A stretch of 64,000 nucleotides of DNA, from assembly GCF_004342915.1 (NCBI RefSeq), contig NZ_SLWL01000001.1:124001-188000 (forward strand), in the 5' to 3' direction. Position numbers and translations under genes: made by a program. Numbering within the stretch: the stretch's first letter is position 1; each line of letters opens with the position of its first letter. The notes beneath the pieces are model-generated. The model was not told the DNA's origin, did no database searches, and was given only the letters and a program-made list of their open reading frames with translations. Shown here in pieces: positions 16,179 through 24,372 of the stretch. Source of the stretch: Camelimonas lactis (GTDB lineage: Bacteria > Pseudomonadota > Alphaproteobacteria > Rhizobiales > Beijerinckiaceae).

Positions 16179-18316
16179 CAGCCCTGCCCCCTAGCAGATA
16201 CGTTCGAGAACACCCGCGCGACACTTTGAGTAAACGCATCGTCACAGTGACGGGTCCGAATGAGGTTCTGTCCTTTGCCTCCCATGTCGAGCGCACCAGC
16301 CCAATCGTCATAGAGTGCCTTAATCGCTGCAACATATGCCTGGATGAGACTTTCGTCATCCTGCAAATCGCAAACAAGAAAACCTGTTTCACCAGAAACA
16401 ACGGCTTCACCGATTCCCCCGACATTAGGGGCAATTACGACTAAACCAGAGGAAAGAGCTTCCAGGACGATATTGGGAAGTCCGTCATAATTACTCGTGT
16501 AAATTAATGCATCGTACTTATCTACGTCTAATTCCGAAAATACATTATAGGCACCGCAATAGTTAACCCCAATTCCAAAATTTTTTAAAATTTCGTTGGA
16601 ATTTTCTTCAACTGAACCCCACACATCCATTGAAAAATCGGGGAAATGTTCCCGTGCCGCAGCGACAATCTGATTAATCAACTCCGGCCTCTTCTCGGGT
16701 GCCACCCGTGAAGCCCAAAGCACCCTGAACGTCTTCTCTGACCCAGATTTGCGCTGCACAACATCGCATTTATTATATATTACGTTATATTTTCTAGATG
16801 CGGCTCCAAATCTGAGTTTATCTTCTTCAAAAATACGATGACAATCAGTTATGACCACATCAAAATTTGGTAAGTGTCGCCTGAGAAATTCCACAGTTGA
16901 CGCTGCGCTCAGATTGCATCCACGCCAACTATATCGCCCATCGCTGAACCTATAATACACAATATTACAACACTCTGAAAATACAGCCCCGTACCTATTG
17001 ATAAGTGCGTGTGAAAATATACTGCTTTTCGCATGCAATCTTGTTCCCGGGCGAGACAATGAAACAATGGCTCGAGCTAACATTGCATCACGACTATCTG
17101 AATCCAGACATGGAAATGCATTGTATAAATCGATAAACACAAAATTTTCTGGGAGCAAGTAGACCCACTCGTGAGATTCTGCGGTCTCCCCAGCAATTAT
17201 CAATACTCGTAGATCTGTCGCAAGGGAATTCAGACTTGATAATATATTGAGAATGAATTTCTCTGCCCCGCCTGGGCGAAGCCAAGGTAAGAGGACGATA
17301 TCATCAAAAGCAGCCACCCCGGTCATCTCGTAAAAGCATGCTAATTCAAATGCCCAATGATCATCTGTAGCGGGCAGTGATGAGTAGGATCCGGAAAATT
17401 CAATAGCAGCTGGATTGATTTCAGGCTCAATAGCGCAGGCATCTGTTACATATGCAACAAGATCCTGATTTGACATAAGTTCGTGTGCGAAATCGCATTC
17501 GCTATGACGCTTCCGCTCCGCCAGAACTCTCCTCCAGTCATCGTTATTCGCGCATGCGGACCGTAAACTCGCCAGATACCGCTTTGGGGAAAGCGGGTCT
17601 GATGCAGGGATGATTCTGGCCGATGCGATTTCAGTTTGCCTGAGAAGGCTATTTTGCCGTTGTCGGTAGAATAGGATAGTATTTTCAGCTATTAAAAAAT
17701 TAAAACCAGCCCCATATAAGCGGATATTCAGGTCCCAATCTTCGTATGCAAATGCTGGTGATACTTTTATATCTCGGTATTTATGTTTTAGTAGGGCGTT
17801 TCGTCTGATAAATATCCGTGATACATACGGATGTTGAAATAAAAAGTCGGCAATTGTTAACAGAGTGCCCTCACGATATCGCACCACATGAAATTGATCG
17901 CCAAATGCGACAAGGTAGCTTAGAAACACCACAATGTCGCGATCGGGGTGCCGGCGCGCCGTTGCAACAAGCTCAACCAGTGAATTCTGCGACACCAGAT
18001 CATCGCCATCCGAGGTCCAGACATACTCGCCCCTGGCCGCTTCAATGCCTGCATTGCGGGCAAGCCCCAAGGAACCGACATCCACGGTGATTTCGTTTAT
18101 AGCGACAAAACCGTCGAGTGACGTCGTGCGAAACGTGTCGATGGTATCCGCGTCAGGGCGGTCGAACACCGCGACAAGCTCAACCACAATCCCTGCATCG
18201 CGGGCCACTTTGGCGCAGGCCTCAAGAGATCTCAGTGTTGGCCGCAAAAATAACGCTTCGCGATGCATATTCAGGACGATGCTAACATCGGGTTCGGCAC
18301 TCAAGTTATGCGACAT
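16178..18316 (-). CDS. Two-domain glycosyltransferase (GT2 N-terminal, GT4-type C-terminal)
   Basis: A 712-residue protein from ATG 18316, preceded by AGGATGAG at good spacing; a GTG at 18355 would add 13 residues but lacks a clear site. The N-terminal domain (about 10-250) is a GT2 fold: SIVLNMHREALFL, then GLARNAGIEAARGEYVWTSD leading into the DGDD nucleotide-sugar motif. The C-terminal half is GT-B: VLWASRVAPEKRPELI, SNYDGLPNIVLEALSSGLVV and ETGFLV, containing the E-x7-E region of family GT4. One protein therefore probably adds two sugars. It is coupled by a 3-base overlap to the pyruvyl-transferase-like gene. AT content is raised relative to the core genes. Confidence 0.85.
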   Translation of the reverse strand: MSHNLSAEPDVSIVLNMHREALFLRPTLRSLEACAKVARDAGIVVELVAVFDRPDADTIDTFRTTSLDGFVAINEITVDVGSLGLARNAGIEAARGEYVWTSDGDDLVSQNSLVELVATARRHPDRDIVVFLSYLVAFGDQFHVVRYREGTLLTIADFLFQHPYVSRIFIRRNALLKHKYRDIKVSPAFAYEDWDLNIRLYGAGFNFLIAENTILFYRQRQNSLLRQTEIASARIIPASDPLSPKRYLASLRSACANNDDWRRVLAERKRHSECDFAHELMSNQDLVAYVTDACAIEPEINPAAIEFSGSYSSLPATDDHWAFELACFYEMTGVAAFDDIVLLPWLRPGGAEKFILNILSSLNSLATDLRVLIIAGETAESHEWVYLLPENFVFIDLYNAFPCLDSDSRDAMLARAIVSLSRPGTRLHAKSSIFSHALINRYGAVFSECCNIVYYRFSDGRYSWRGCNLSAASTVEFLRRHLPNFDVVITDCHRIFEEDKLRFGAASRKYNVIYNKCDVVQRKSGSEKTFRVLWASRVAPEKRPELINQIVAAAREHFPDFSMDVWGSVEENSNEILKNFGIGVNYCGAYNVFSELDVDKYDALIYTSNYDGLPNIVLEALSSGLVVIAPNVGGIGEAVVSGETGFLVCDLQDDESLIQAYVAAIKALYDDWAGALDMGGKGQNLIRTRHCDDAFTQSVARVFSNVSARGQG

Positions 18317-18941
18317 TTTCTCATCCTGGGGGCACGTCCAGCCGATAACGTTCACCTTGGTTTGGGCGTCGATAACCGCTCAACGGTGAGAGCGCAACTC
18401 TATAGCGTCAAAAAGATGGATAGCAGGATTCTATTGGAGAACTGATTTACCCATGTCCTTGAAAATCGTGAACGGTCCCGGATCTGCGCGGAAGCGCGGC
18501 CCCCGCTGCGGAGAAGGTGGAGCCATGATGGGCAAGATGGCGAACAAGCTTTCATCTGAGATGCGCGCGTAGTGCTGATGGTGCCGGAACACGAATCGGA
18601 ACATGGGTCGCGCCGGGCTGAGATCACGTGGATCGTCCGGTAGGGGTGGCATACGGATGTCCGTCGGCGGTAGGGTTGTCATTGGGATGCCGACCGGATG
18701 CGGTATCGAAGCGGCACACTGATGTCCCCCTGACCTAACGCATTGATTGACATTGGCAGCCACGTTTCATACGGCAGGGCGCGATGGCTCATTTCACGTT
18801 GCACTTCGTCGGTGCGATGCGTTCTGCAATGCAGCGACACAATATGACCGCTGAGCTGAATCAGGCGTGAGCAAAGTCTGTGCAGTTACTGCAGATGTTC
18901 GTGCGCCGTAGCAGAGCCCATGTTGGGAAAATGGAGGCAAT
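18317..18941 (+). other. 625-base gap between divergent glycan genes
   Basis: It must contain promoters for the leftward glycosyltransferase operon and the rightward PP-loop gene. A 110-codon reading frame on the minus strand (18431-18763) has no clear ribosome-binding site or family resemblance and is not called. No structured RNA was seen. Confidence 0.5.
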
Positions 18942-20072
18942 GTGGATCTCGTTCTGAATTTTGAGCAGCGTCGGCGTGGAAATGACACTCGACGCCTTGT
19001 TAAGCTCTCTCTTCCCGGGCTTCCAGATTGGGTCGCAAAAGAAGGGATCTATTTCGATATCGTTGGCGCCGTGCGTGTCCCTGAACCACTAGTGCTTGAT
19101 GGATTTCTTTTCTGTTTCCTCCAATTCGCAATGGAGCGCGCAAAACGATTCGTCATTAAAGGACCGGTCAGCGCCCGGGCCTTGCGAAACGCTCGCATTT
19201 ATCAGGAAGCCTGGCACAAATGGCTCCCAGAAAAATACCGGCCAGTTGATATTGTGGTCGAAAAAATCGTGCCGGAATGGCGCTTTGCATTTCGCCGCAG
19301 GGGGCGGGCAATCTCGGCGTTTTCTGGAGGAGTTGACGCCACCTTTACCGCTCTTCGGCATGCACACCGTGCGACGGGCAGTGGAGCACATAATCTGGAC
19401 GCTGTGCTTATGGTTCATGGTTTCGATGTGTTGATCGAGAACGACGATGGATTCGACAAGTTAGTGCAACGCACTGCTCCTCTGTTAAGCGAGTTGGGGT
19501 TGGAGTTAAACATCATTCGCACGAACGCGCGAGTGGGGTACCTTCAAAACTGGGAAGAAACTTTTGGCGCCCATGCTGCATGCGCTCTACATCAATTTTC
19601 TCATCGCTATGACTACGGCTTGCTTGGTAGTTCTGAGCCCTACAGTCACATGGTTAATGCTCGCGGTTCCACTCCCTCTACAGATTATCTGCTCAGCGGT
19701 GACGATCTTGAAATTGTTCACGAAGGCGCTGGTTTCTCCCGAACCGAAAAGGTGGCGCTCATCTCTGGGCATCCTGTTGCACGGAAGACAGTGAAAGTTT
19801 GCTGGGAGGGGAAAGAGCAGCATACTAATTGCGGAGAATGTGAAAAATGCATCCGTACCCGTCTAAATTTTATTGCCGTAGGTGATAGAAATCCGCCATG
19901 TTTTGATAATAATTTTCAATCTGACTCGATAAAAGGCATCAATGTGAGATCGAAAATTATCCTGACGGAACTTGAGACTATAGCGGAGTATATGGCTGCG
20001 CGTGGCATAAATGCTGATTGGGTATCTGAGCTTCACGCCAAAATCGCAGAAGGGCGCTCTCTCTTCCCCTAG
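18942..20072 (+). CDS. PP-loop ATPase with QueC-like zinc site, in a glycan gene cluster
   Basis: A 376-residue protein starting at GTG 18942, with GGAGG 5 bases upstream. Residues 126-133 (AFSGGVDA) form the ATP-binding PP-loop, with alanine where SGGxDS enzymes carry the second serine. Cysteines 287, 297, 300 and 303 (VCW...NCGECEKC) reproduce the C-x9-C-x2-C-x2-C zinc site of 7-cyano-7-deazaguanine synthase (QueC). The N-terminal 110 residues are not QueC-like. Such ATPases adenylate a carboxylate or amide and exchange it for N or S. Here the divergent glycosyltransferase and pyruvyl-transferase genes suggest a sugar or lipid-carrier substrate, but that is inference. QueC-like proteins also occur in the Qat and type IV CBASS anti-phage systems; no partner genes of those are visible. 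An IS begins directly after its stop codon. Confidence 0.7.
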   Translation: MDLVLNFEQRRRGNDTRRLVKLSLPGLPDWVAKEGIYFDIVGAVRVPEPLVLDGFLFCFLQFAMERAKRFVIKGPVSARALRNARIYQEAWHKWLPEKYRPVDIVVEKIVPEWRFAFRRRGRAISAFSGGVDATFTALRHAHRATGSGAHNLDAVLMVHGFDVLIENDDGFDKLVQRTAPLLSELGLELNIIRTNARVGYLQNWEETFGAHAACALHQFSHRYDYGLLGSSEPYSHMVNARGSTPSTDYLLSGDDLEIVHEGAGFSRTEKVALISGHPVARKTVKVCWEGKEQHTNCGECEKCIRTRLNFIAVGDRNPPCFDNNFQSDSIKGINVRSKIILTELETIAEYMAARGINADWVSELHAKIAEGRSLFP

Positions 20073-20088
20073 GCTCAGGCCACATTGA

Positions 20089-20843
20089 TCAGAGCCAGAA
20101 GATGACGGTTGCAGCGATGCATATGGCGGAGAAGAAAGTATGAGCGCAGCGGTCGTATCGGGTTGCGATACGCCGCCAGTCCTTGAGTTTTGCGAAAAGG
20201 TTCTCGATCTTGTGGCGCTGACGGTACAGCGCCCTGTCATATGGATAGGGCGTCTTGCGGCTTCGGCTTGACGGGATGCATGGTTCGATATCCCGCGCTG
20301 CGAGTTCGGCGCGGAACCAGGCGCTGTCATAGCCACGGTCCGCGATCAGGGCGCTGGCCGGAGGCAGGGCGTCGAGAAGCAGGCGGGCTCCCTTGTGGTC
20401 GCTCATCTGCCCTTCGCTCAGCAGCATGACGATTGGCCGGCCCTGATCATCGCAGACAGTATGGAGTTTGGAGTTCAGGCCGCCTTTTGTTCGCCCGATA
20501 CGACGGGGAAGAGCCCCTTTTTGAGCAGACTTGCCGCCGTGCGGTGCGCCTTGAGGTGTGTGGCGTCGATCATGATGCGTTGCGGTTTGGGTCCCTGACC
20601 CGCGAGCGCCGCAAAGATACGGTCGAAGACGCCCATTCTGCTCCAGCGGATGAAACGGTTGTCAAGCGTCTTGTGCGGACCGTAACCGGCCGGCGCGTCC
20701 TTCCATTGCAATCCGTTGCGGATCACATAGACGATCCCGCTGACGACGCGCCGGTCATCGACCCGCGGAACGCCATGCGACAACGGGAAATATGGCAGAA
20801 TGCGAGCCATTTGCTGCTCACTCAGCAGGAACAGATCACCCAT
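20089..20843 (-). CDS. IS5-family transposase made by -1 frameshifting (orfA/orfB)
   Basis: OrfA starts at ATG 20843 (GGAGG 5 bases upstream) and ends at 20475. OrfB runs to 20089 in the -1 frame. Joined, they give a normal DDE transposase: the N-terminal DNA-binding region (QQMARILPYFP), the first aspartate in IMIDATHLKAHRTA, then RRIGRTKGGLNSKLHTVCDD, ALIADRGYDS with the second aspartate, and KIENLFAKLKDWRRIATRYD with the glutamate. A slippery sequence A AAG GGG at 20520-20514 lies exactly where the family alignment changes frame. The protein cuts and joins the IS ends. Confidence 0.85.
20514..20520 (-). promoter_or_regulatory. Programmed -1 ribosomal frameshift site
   Basis: Read on the minus strand the heptamer is A AAG GGG; both tRNAs can re-pair after a one-base backward slip (AAG to AAA, GGG to GGG). 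Slipping here joins orfA to orfB of the transposase with no family residue lost. Confidence 0.65.
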
Positions 20844-20907
20844 CAATGCCTCCATAACGAAGGCAGTGAATCATCGATCAAGCAAAATTAATAGGTCCTG
20901 AGCCTAG

Positions 20908-22316
20908 ATGTCGCAAGCCTCGTTAATAGTTTTTATTGGTCCGCCGCTCATCAGAGGCGTGATCCCGCCGTATCTATTTGCCCGGCTGGTAGGGTGTCCG
21001 CAAGATCATGGCGGCTGGAAGATGCCCGACCTGTTCGCTTTTTTCACCTGTGAGTAAAACGCTGTTGTCTGCCAGATCCATCCTAGGGCCATGCAGGTGA
21101 TCTGACCGAACCGGGTGAGATCTGGACATGGATGCGCGCGCCATTGGGCGAGGCGAGTGCCCTGCAGCGGCCGCTGGTAGATGGGCGTTAGAGGTATTTG
21201 AGCGAGACTACTTCCGTCAATTGGCCTGAAGGTCGATCCCGTGTCCCGGGCGCAGGCAATCCTCGATTGCTACACCCGCGTCGGCGGCGGCAATGCGATT
21301 CCCACAAGCCAGTCCCGCTTGCCCTCAAGTGATAGGCCATCACCATGACGCCGCCTCCCATGCGTGGCGTGGGAGGCGGTTAATCGATGCCTACAACATT
21401 ACATCGCCCTACAAATGGCCTTACGCCGCCATTTAATTCCGCATCAAATCGTTGATTTTATTTGAAAATAATATTGTTACTGTGAGTAATCGAACCCTTT
21501 CCTGGGCACCATCCCTTTGATGGGAAAGATGATCTGAATAAAGGTCATCAGAGACTGGATGAATTGATGTCAGCCGGATTTATGACCTGGCGTTGAAGTG
21601 ACAATCATCCATGTCGGGCGCATATATCACGCAAAAATACATGTGATGTTTCGCAGGGCTTCTGACCGGGGCTTTTGCATGCGCGCGTAAGGCGCGGGTT
21701 GGCGCTGGCCGTTGACGCGCCCCGAAGGGTCTCCTGTTTGACTGACAGATGTGACGTCGCCCCGGTGTTCGCGATGGCTTGCGCCGGCGCGGGGCTACGC
21801 CTGTGGCCATGGCCGCTCTGACAGCGCGGACATTCTGGTCTGTCGCGCCGGGCGCCAGGCCATGCCCGGGGGGCCGGCATGCCGGCAGGGCAAGGCAACA
21901 TCAGCGGCCGCTCCGCATCGCCATCCCGCGTCTTGCCGTCTGACGCCCACTCTTTCACGGACGGCTCCGGCATGCGCCAGCAACCGGCCGCTGGGCTGCC
22001 TCCGCGCACGACGCCGTTATGAGACACGTTGGAAGCGACGCGGTGTCGCCGCGGACGCTTCGGCGTGGCGACGCGCCCCGGTGGGCCTCTGGAAGGCTTG
22101 CACGGGCGTTGCTGCCTGGTGCGGGTAAAAGTGACGCGTCGCCCGGAGGAAGGGCAAGGGGCGCCCTCCCAGTGCGCTGGAGGGCTGTTGCAGCATTTGG
22201 GATGCCCCGCGCTTCCGCGCGCTGGTATCGGCCGCCGGTGACCAGCCGGCTGGGTCGCCTGTCGTCGCCGCGCTGGGATTGCCCCATGCCGGGGCCAAAA
22301 GAACGGGATCAAAAGA
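20908..22316 (+). other. About 1.4 kb without a convincing gene
   Basis: The region follows the IS and precedes the core-genome block. Reading frames in it are short or are GC-driven shadows. The first 700 bases are AT-richer and look like eroded sequence. The last 700 are GC-rich, with overlapping long frames on both strands but no good start sites. It holds a perfect hairpin (21351-21379). A 33-codon ATG frame from 21128 ends in LEVFERDYFRQLA, faintly like a piece of an NtrC-type regulator, but is too short to call. Confidence 0.5.
21351..21379 (+). other. Perfect intergenic hairpin
   Basis: CCGCCTCCCA and TGGGAGGCGG form a 10-bp perfect stem around a 9-base loop, followed by TTAATC. No T-run follows, so it is not a typical terminator. 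It could be a remnant of a gene end or a mobile-element end. Confidence 0.5.
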
Positions 22317-22347
22317 AAGGCGCCTCCTTGGGCGATGGAGGCGCCTT
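22317..22347 (-). terminator. Terminator for the GNAT gene
   Basis: An 11-bp perfect stem (AAGGCGCCTCC paired with GGAGGCGCCTT) around a 9-base loop. Read leftwards it is followed by TTCTTTTG. It lies 26 bases after the stop of the leftward acetyltransferase gene. Confidence 0.8.
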
Positions 22348-22373
22348 CTTTGCGTCCAGACCCGACGGTCAGG

Positions 22374-23078
22374 TCATTCAGCCGCTACGGGAAGCAGGAG
22401 ATCATCATCGGCCGGCGCCGGGCTGGCGACAGGCGCGTCGGTCGGCCAGGAGTCGGTAGGCCAAGCGTCGCCCAACCGCGCCTCCTGGCGCGCCCCGGCG
22501 TTTTCCGCAGCGTCGCGCCGCCGCTCCATGCGGATCACCGGCAGCATGCCGCCGCGCGCCGGGAACGGCGCCATGCCCGAACCGGCGGCGTTGAAGCCCA
22601 GCTTTTCCAGCACGCGCAGCGAGGCGACATTGCGTGTCAGCACCTCGGCGCTGATCATCGCCGCGCCGGTTTCCGCAAAGCCAAGCCGCAACATGGCGCC
22701 CACCGCCTCCGTGGCGTAGCCGCGTCCCCAGTGCTCCGTCCCCAGCCAGTAGCCGATAAACGGGTGCGTGCAGTCGCTGCGTCCGGAAAAGCCGGGGGGT
22801 TGCAGGGCGACGACGCCGATCAGCTCGCGCGGGCGCTTCTTTTCGGTGATCGCCAGGGTCAGGCCGTCGCCGCGCGCGTTGGCGAGGCGGGAGGCGAAAA
22901 TGAACTGGCCGGCGGCGCCCTCCGGGTAAGGGTGGGGAATGAGCGCCGTGGTCTCGGCTACGGTTTTGCTGCCCGCCAGACGTTCGATTGCCGCCGCGTC
23001 CGCCAGACGCGGCCAGCGCAGGGCAAGCCGTTCCGTGGTCAGGGTGAAGCCGTCATCGATGGTCTCGCGCGTAAACAT
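22374..23078 (-). CDS. GNAT family N-acetyltransferase (RimJ/RimL type)
   Basis: A 234-residue protein from ATG 23078, with GGAGCGG upstream; longer frames to 23189 would add 37 unsupported residues. TLTTERLALRWPRLADAAAI opens the protein as in RimJ/RimL-like acetyltransferases, and the acetyl-CoA binding motif GYWLGTEHWGRGYATEAVG lies near residues 110-128. RNVASLRVLEKLGF completes the fold. The last 60 residues are a Pro/Ala/Asp-rich tail not needed for the fold. It transfers acetyl from acetyl-CoA to an amine, possibly a protein N-terminus; the substrate is unknown. It is monocistronic. Confidence 0.85.
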   Translation of the reverse strand: MFTRETIDDGFTLTTERLALRWPRLADAAAIERLAGSKTVAETTALIPHPYPEGAAGQFIFASRLANARGDGLTLAITEKKRPRELIGVVALQPPGFSGRSDCTHPFIGYWLGTEHWGRGYATEAVGAMLRLGFAETGAAMISAEVLTRNVASLRVLEKLGFNAAGSGMAPFPARGGMLPVIRMERRRDAAENAGARQEARLGDAWPTDSWPTDAPVASPAPADDDLLLPVAAE

Positions 23079-23235
23079 GGTTCCGCTCCGGTGGAACTGA
23101 CGAATCGCTTCCGCGGGTCGCTGGACAGTGAGCCCGCAAATGCCGGTGATGAAAAGGTGAGGGAGATTCACAGCGTTGCGAGATGACAACGCGGAAGCCC
23201 CGGGACAGTTTCAACCCTCGTGCAATTTCCATGCC

Positions 23236-23276
23236 GGAAAAACACGAAGGGGAGATGGCGCCCCATCTCCCCTTCG
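23236..23276 (-). terminator. Terminator of the rplU-rpmA operon
   Basis: A 14-bp perfect stem (23245-23258 paired with 23263-23276, core GGGGAGATGG) with a 4-base loop. On the minus strand it is followed by TGTTTTTCC. It lies about 80 bases after the rpmA stop. Confidence 0.9.
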
Positions 23277-23357
23277 CGGAATCTTGCAAAAAACACTGCA
23301 AGCTTGGATCCGCCAGGGTCAGGGACGCCGGCGGAAGCTTGTCTTCAGCTTGCGCCG

Positions 23358-23642
23358 TTATTCAGCCGCCGCTTTGCCTGCAGCGGCGTCGTTCGCCGGT
23401 ACGACCGATACGATCGAGCGGCCGAGTTTGACGCCAAAGCGCACCGCGCCTTCGGTAAGGGCGAACAGGGTGTGGTCCTTGCCCATGCCGACGTTGGCGC
23501 CAGGGTGAACCCGGGTGCCGCGCTGACGCACGATAATGTTGCCGGCGACGACGGCTTCGCCGCCGAACTTCTTCACGCCAAGGCGGCGACCGTCAGAATC
23601 GCGACCGTTACGGGACGAGCCGCCTGCTTTTTTATGAGCCAT
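23358..23642 (-). CDS. rpmA: 50S ribosomal protein L27
   Basis: A 94-residue protein with the L27 hallmark [20 protein letters not shown] at the N-terminus, whose start reaches the peptidyl-transferase centre, followed by the conserved [11 protein letters not shown] and GKDHTLFAL. The C-terminus has a short Ala/Lys tail. There is no extra N-terminal cleavage peptide of the Firmicutes kind. It lies 33 bases downstream of rplU and is cotranscribed with it. Strongly conserved and certain. Confidence 0.98.
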   Translation of the reverse strand: MAHKKAGGSSRNGRDSDGRRLGVKKFGGEAVVAGNIIVRQRGTRVHPGANVGMGKDHTLFALTEGAVRFGVKLGRSIVSVVPANDAAAGKAAAE

Positions 23643-23675
23643 TTTATGTCTCCGTTATGTGCCGGGGGCCGGTCT

Positions 23676-23981
23676 TCAGCCGTTGATGCCGGTGATGCGA
23701 ACCAGGGTGAAGTCCTGGCGGTGACCGCGCTTGCGCTTCGAGTTCTGGCGACGGCGCTTCTTGAAAGCGATAACCTTGTCGCCGCGGCCGTGGCTGACGA
23801 TGACGCCGTCGACCGACGCCTTGGCGGCGTCGGCGCCGATCTTGAAGGTCTCGCCTTCGCCGACCAGCAGCACGTCAAACTTCAGGGCGTCGCCCGGCTC
23901 ACCAGCTTGGAGCGCGATCGAAATGGTGTCTTCAGCGGCGACGCGATACTGCTTGCCGCCGGCTTTAATGACTGCGAACAT
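23676..23981 (-). CDS. rplU: 50S ribosomal protein L21
   Basis: A 101-residue protein with the L21 pattern: MFAVIKAGGKQYRV at the start, GEGETFKIGAD in the middle, and the basic KKRRRQNSKRKRGHRQDFT with VRITGI at the end. It binds 23S rRNA early in large-subunit assembly. First gene of the rplU-rpmA operon, with a promoter-like pair about 175 bases upstream, giving a leader of roughly 165 bases. Confidence 0.98.
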   Translation of the reverse strand: MFAVIKAGGKQYRVAAEDTISIALQAGEPGDALKFDVLLVGEGETFKIGADAAKASVDGVIVSHGRGDKVIAFKKRRRQNSKRKRGHRQDFTLVRITGING

Positions 23982-24372
23982 CGTTCATTCCCGTGTTCAT
24001 CCCGGTCTCCGCCCATGCCTTCCGGCATTGGCAGACCGGCTTTTTGACAGCCCGTTTCCGGTGCGATGGATGGCTGTGTCGCGATTGTCACCTTTTGTTG
24101 ACAGCGCAAACACAATTGCTCCGCAGGCGGGAAACCCGCGCGGAAGCCGTCTTCTTAATGCCCATGGCGGCGGAATGTCAATGATTGGTTGGGCATACGC
24201 GGCCTGGGCCTGTGAGGGCCGGGGCGCCCCGCCGGTTGGGCGATCCGCCTGTCTGGCGGCGGGCCATGCTGGCCTTTTGGCCAATTTCAACGGCGCGTGC
24301 TCCCGGCGTAGGGTGCGCCGGTCAATTCCCCCGTTTTTTCCGCCGCCGGGCGGGGCATGAGGATACAGAGGT
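23982..24372 (+). other. Regulatory gap between rplU and phaA
   Basis: It contains the leftward rplU promoter and leader (about 23982-24181). The remaining 190 bases, up to the rightward thiolase gene, show no coding frame and presumably hold the phaA promoter. Confidence 0.5.
24153..24181 (-). promoter_or_regulatory. Probable sigma-70 promoter of rplU-rpmA
   Basis: On the minus strand a perfect TTGACA box (24181-24176) and TTAAGA (24158-24153) are separated by 17 bases, pointing towards rplU. The predicted transcript begins near 24146 with a leader of about 165 bases. Confidence 0.65.

Larger units (their letters stand above)
20073..20903 (-). mobile_element. Complete IS5-family insertion sequence (IS427-like), 831 bp
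   Basis: The ends are inverted repeats: the left end begins GCTCAGGCC and the right end, read inwards, begins GCTCAGGAC. CTAG stands on both sides (20069-20072 and 20904-20907), the usual target of this group. The length and the two-frame transposase gene fit. The intact ends, intact frames and perfect target duplication imply recent insertion. Removing the element and one CTAG restores the TAG stop of the PP-loop gene, so the host frame is unchanged. Confidence 0.85.

Noticed and set aside
18431-18763. 110-codon minus-strand frame upstream of the glycosyltransferase
   Set aside because: Proline- and arginine-rich, no binding site, no resemblance to a known family that I can support.
18942-20072. 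Qat or type IV CBASS defence system based on the QueC-like protein
   Set aside because: None of the partner genes (AAA ATPase, TatD-like nuclease, cyclase, effector) is next to it; the neighbours are glycan genes and an IS.
21128-21229. Short frame ending LEVFERDYFRQLA, reminiscent of an NtrC-type regulator
   Set aside because: Only 33 codons and a weak similarity; could be chance.
21470-21510. Possible tRNA T-arm (GGGTTCGATTACTC on the minus strand)
   Set aside because: The flanking bases do not pair as a T-stem and no cloverleaf can be drawn.
22135-22200. GAAGGGCAAGGGGCGCC stretch as part of an RNase P RNA
   Set aside because: The conserved core sequences of RNase P RNA are missing on both strands.
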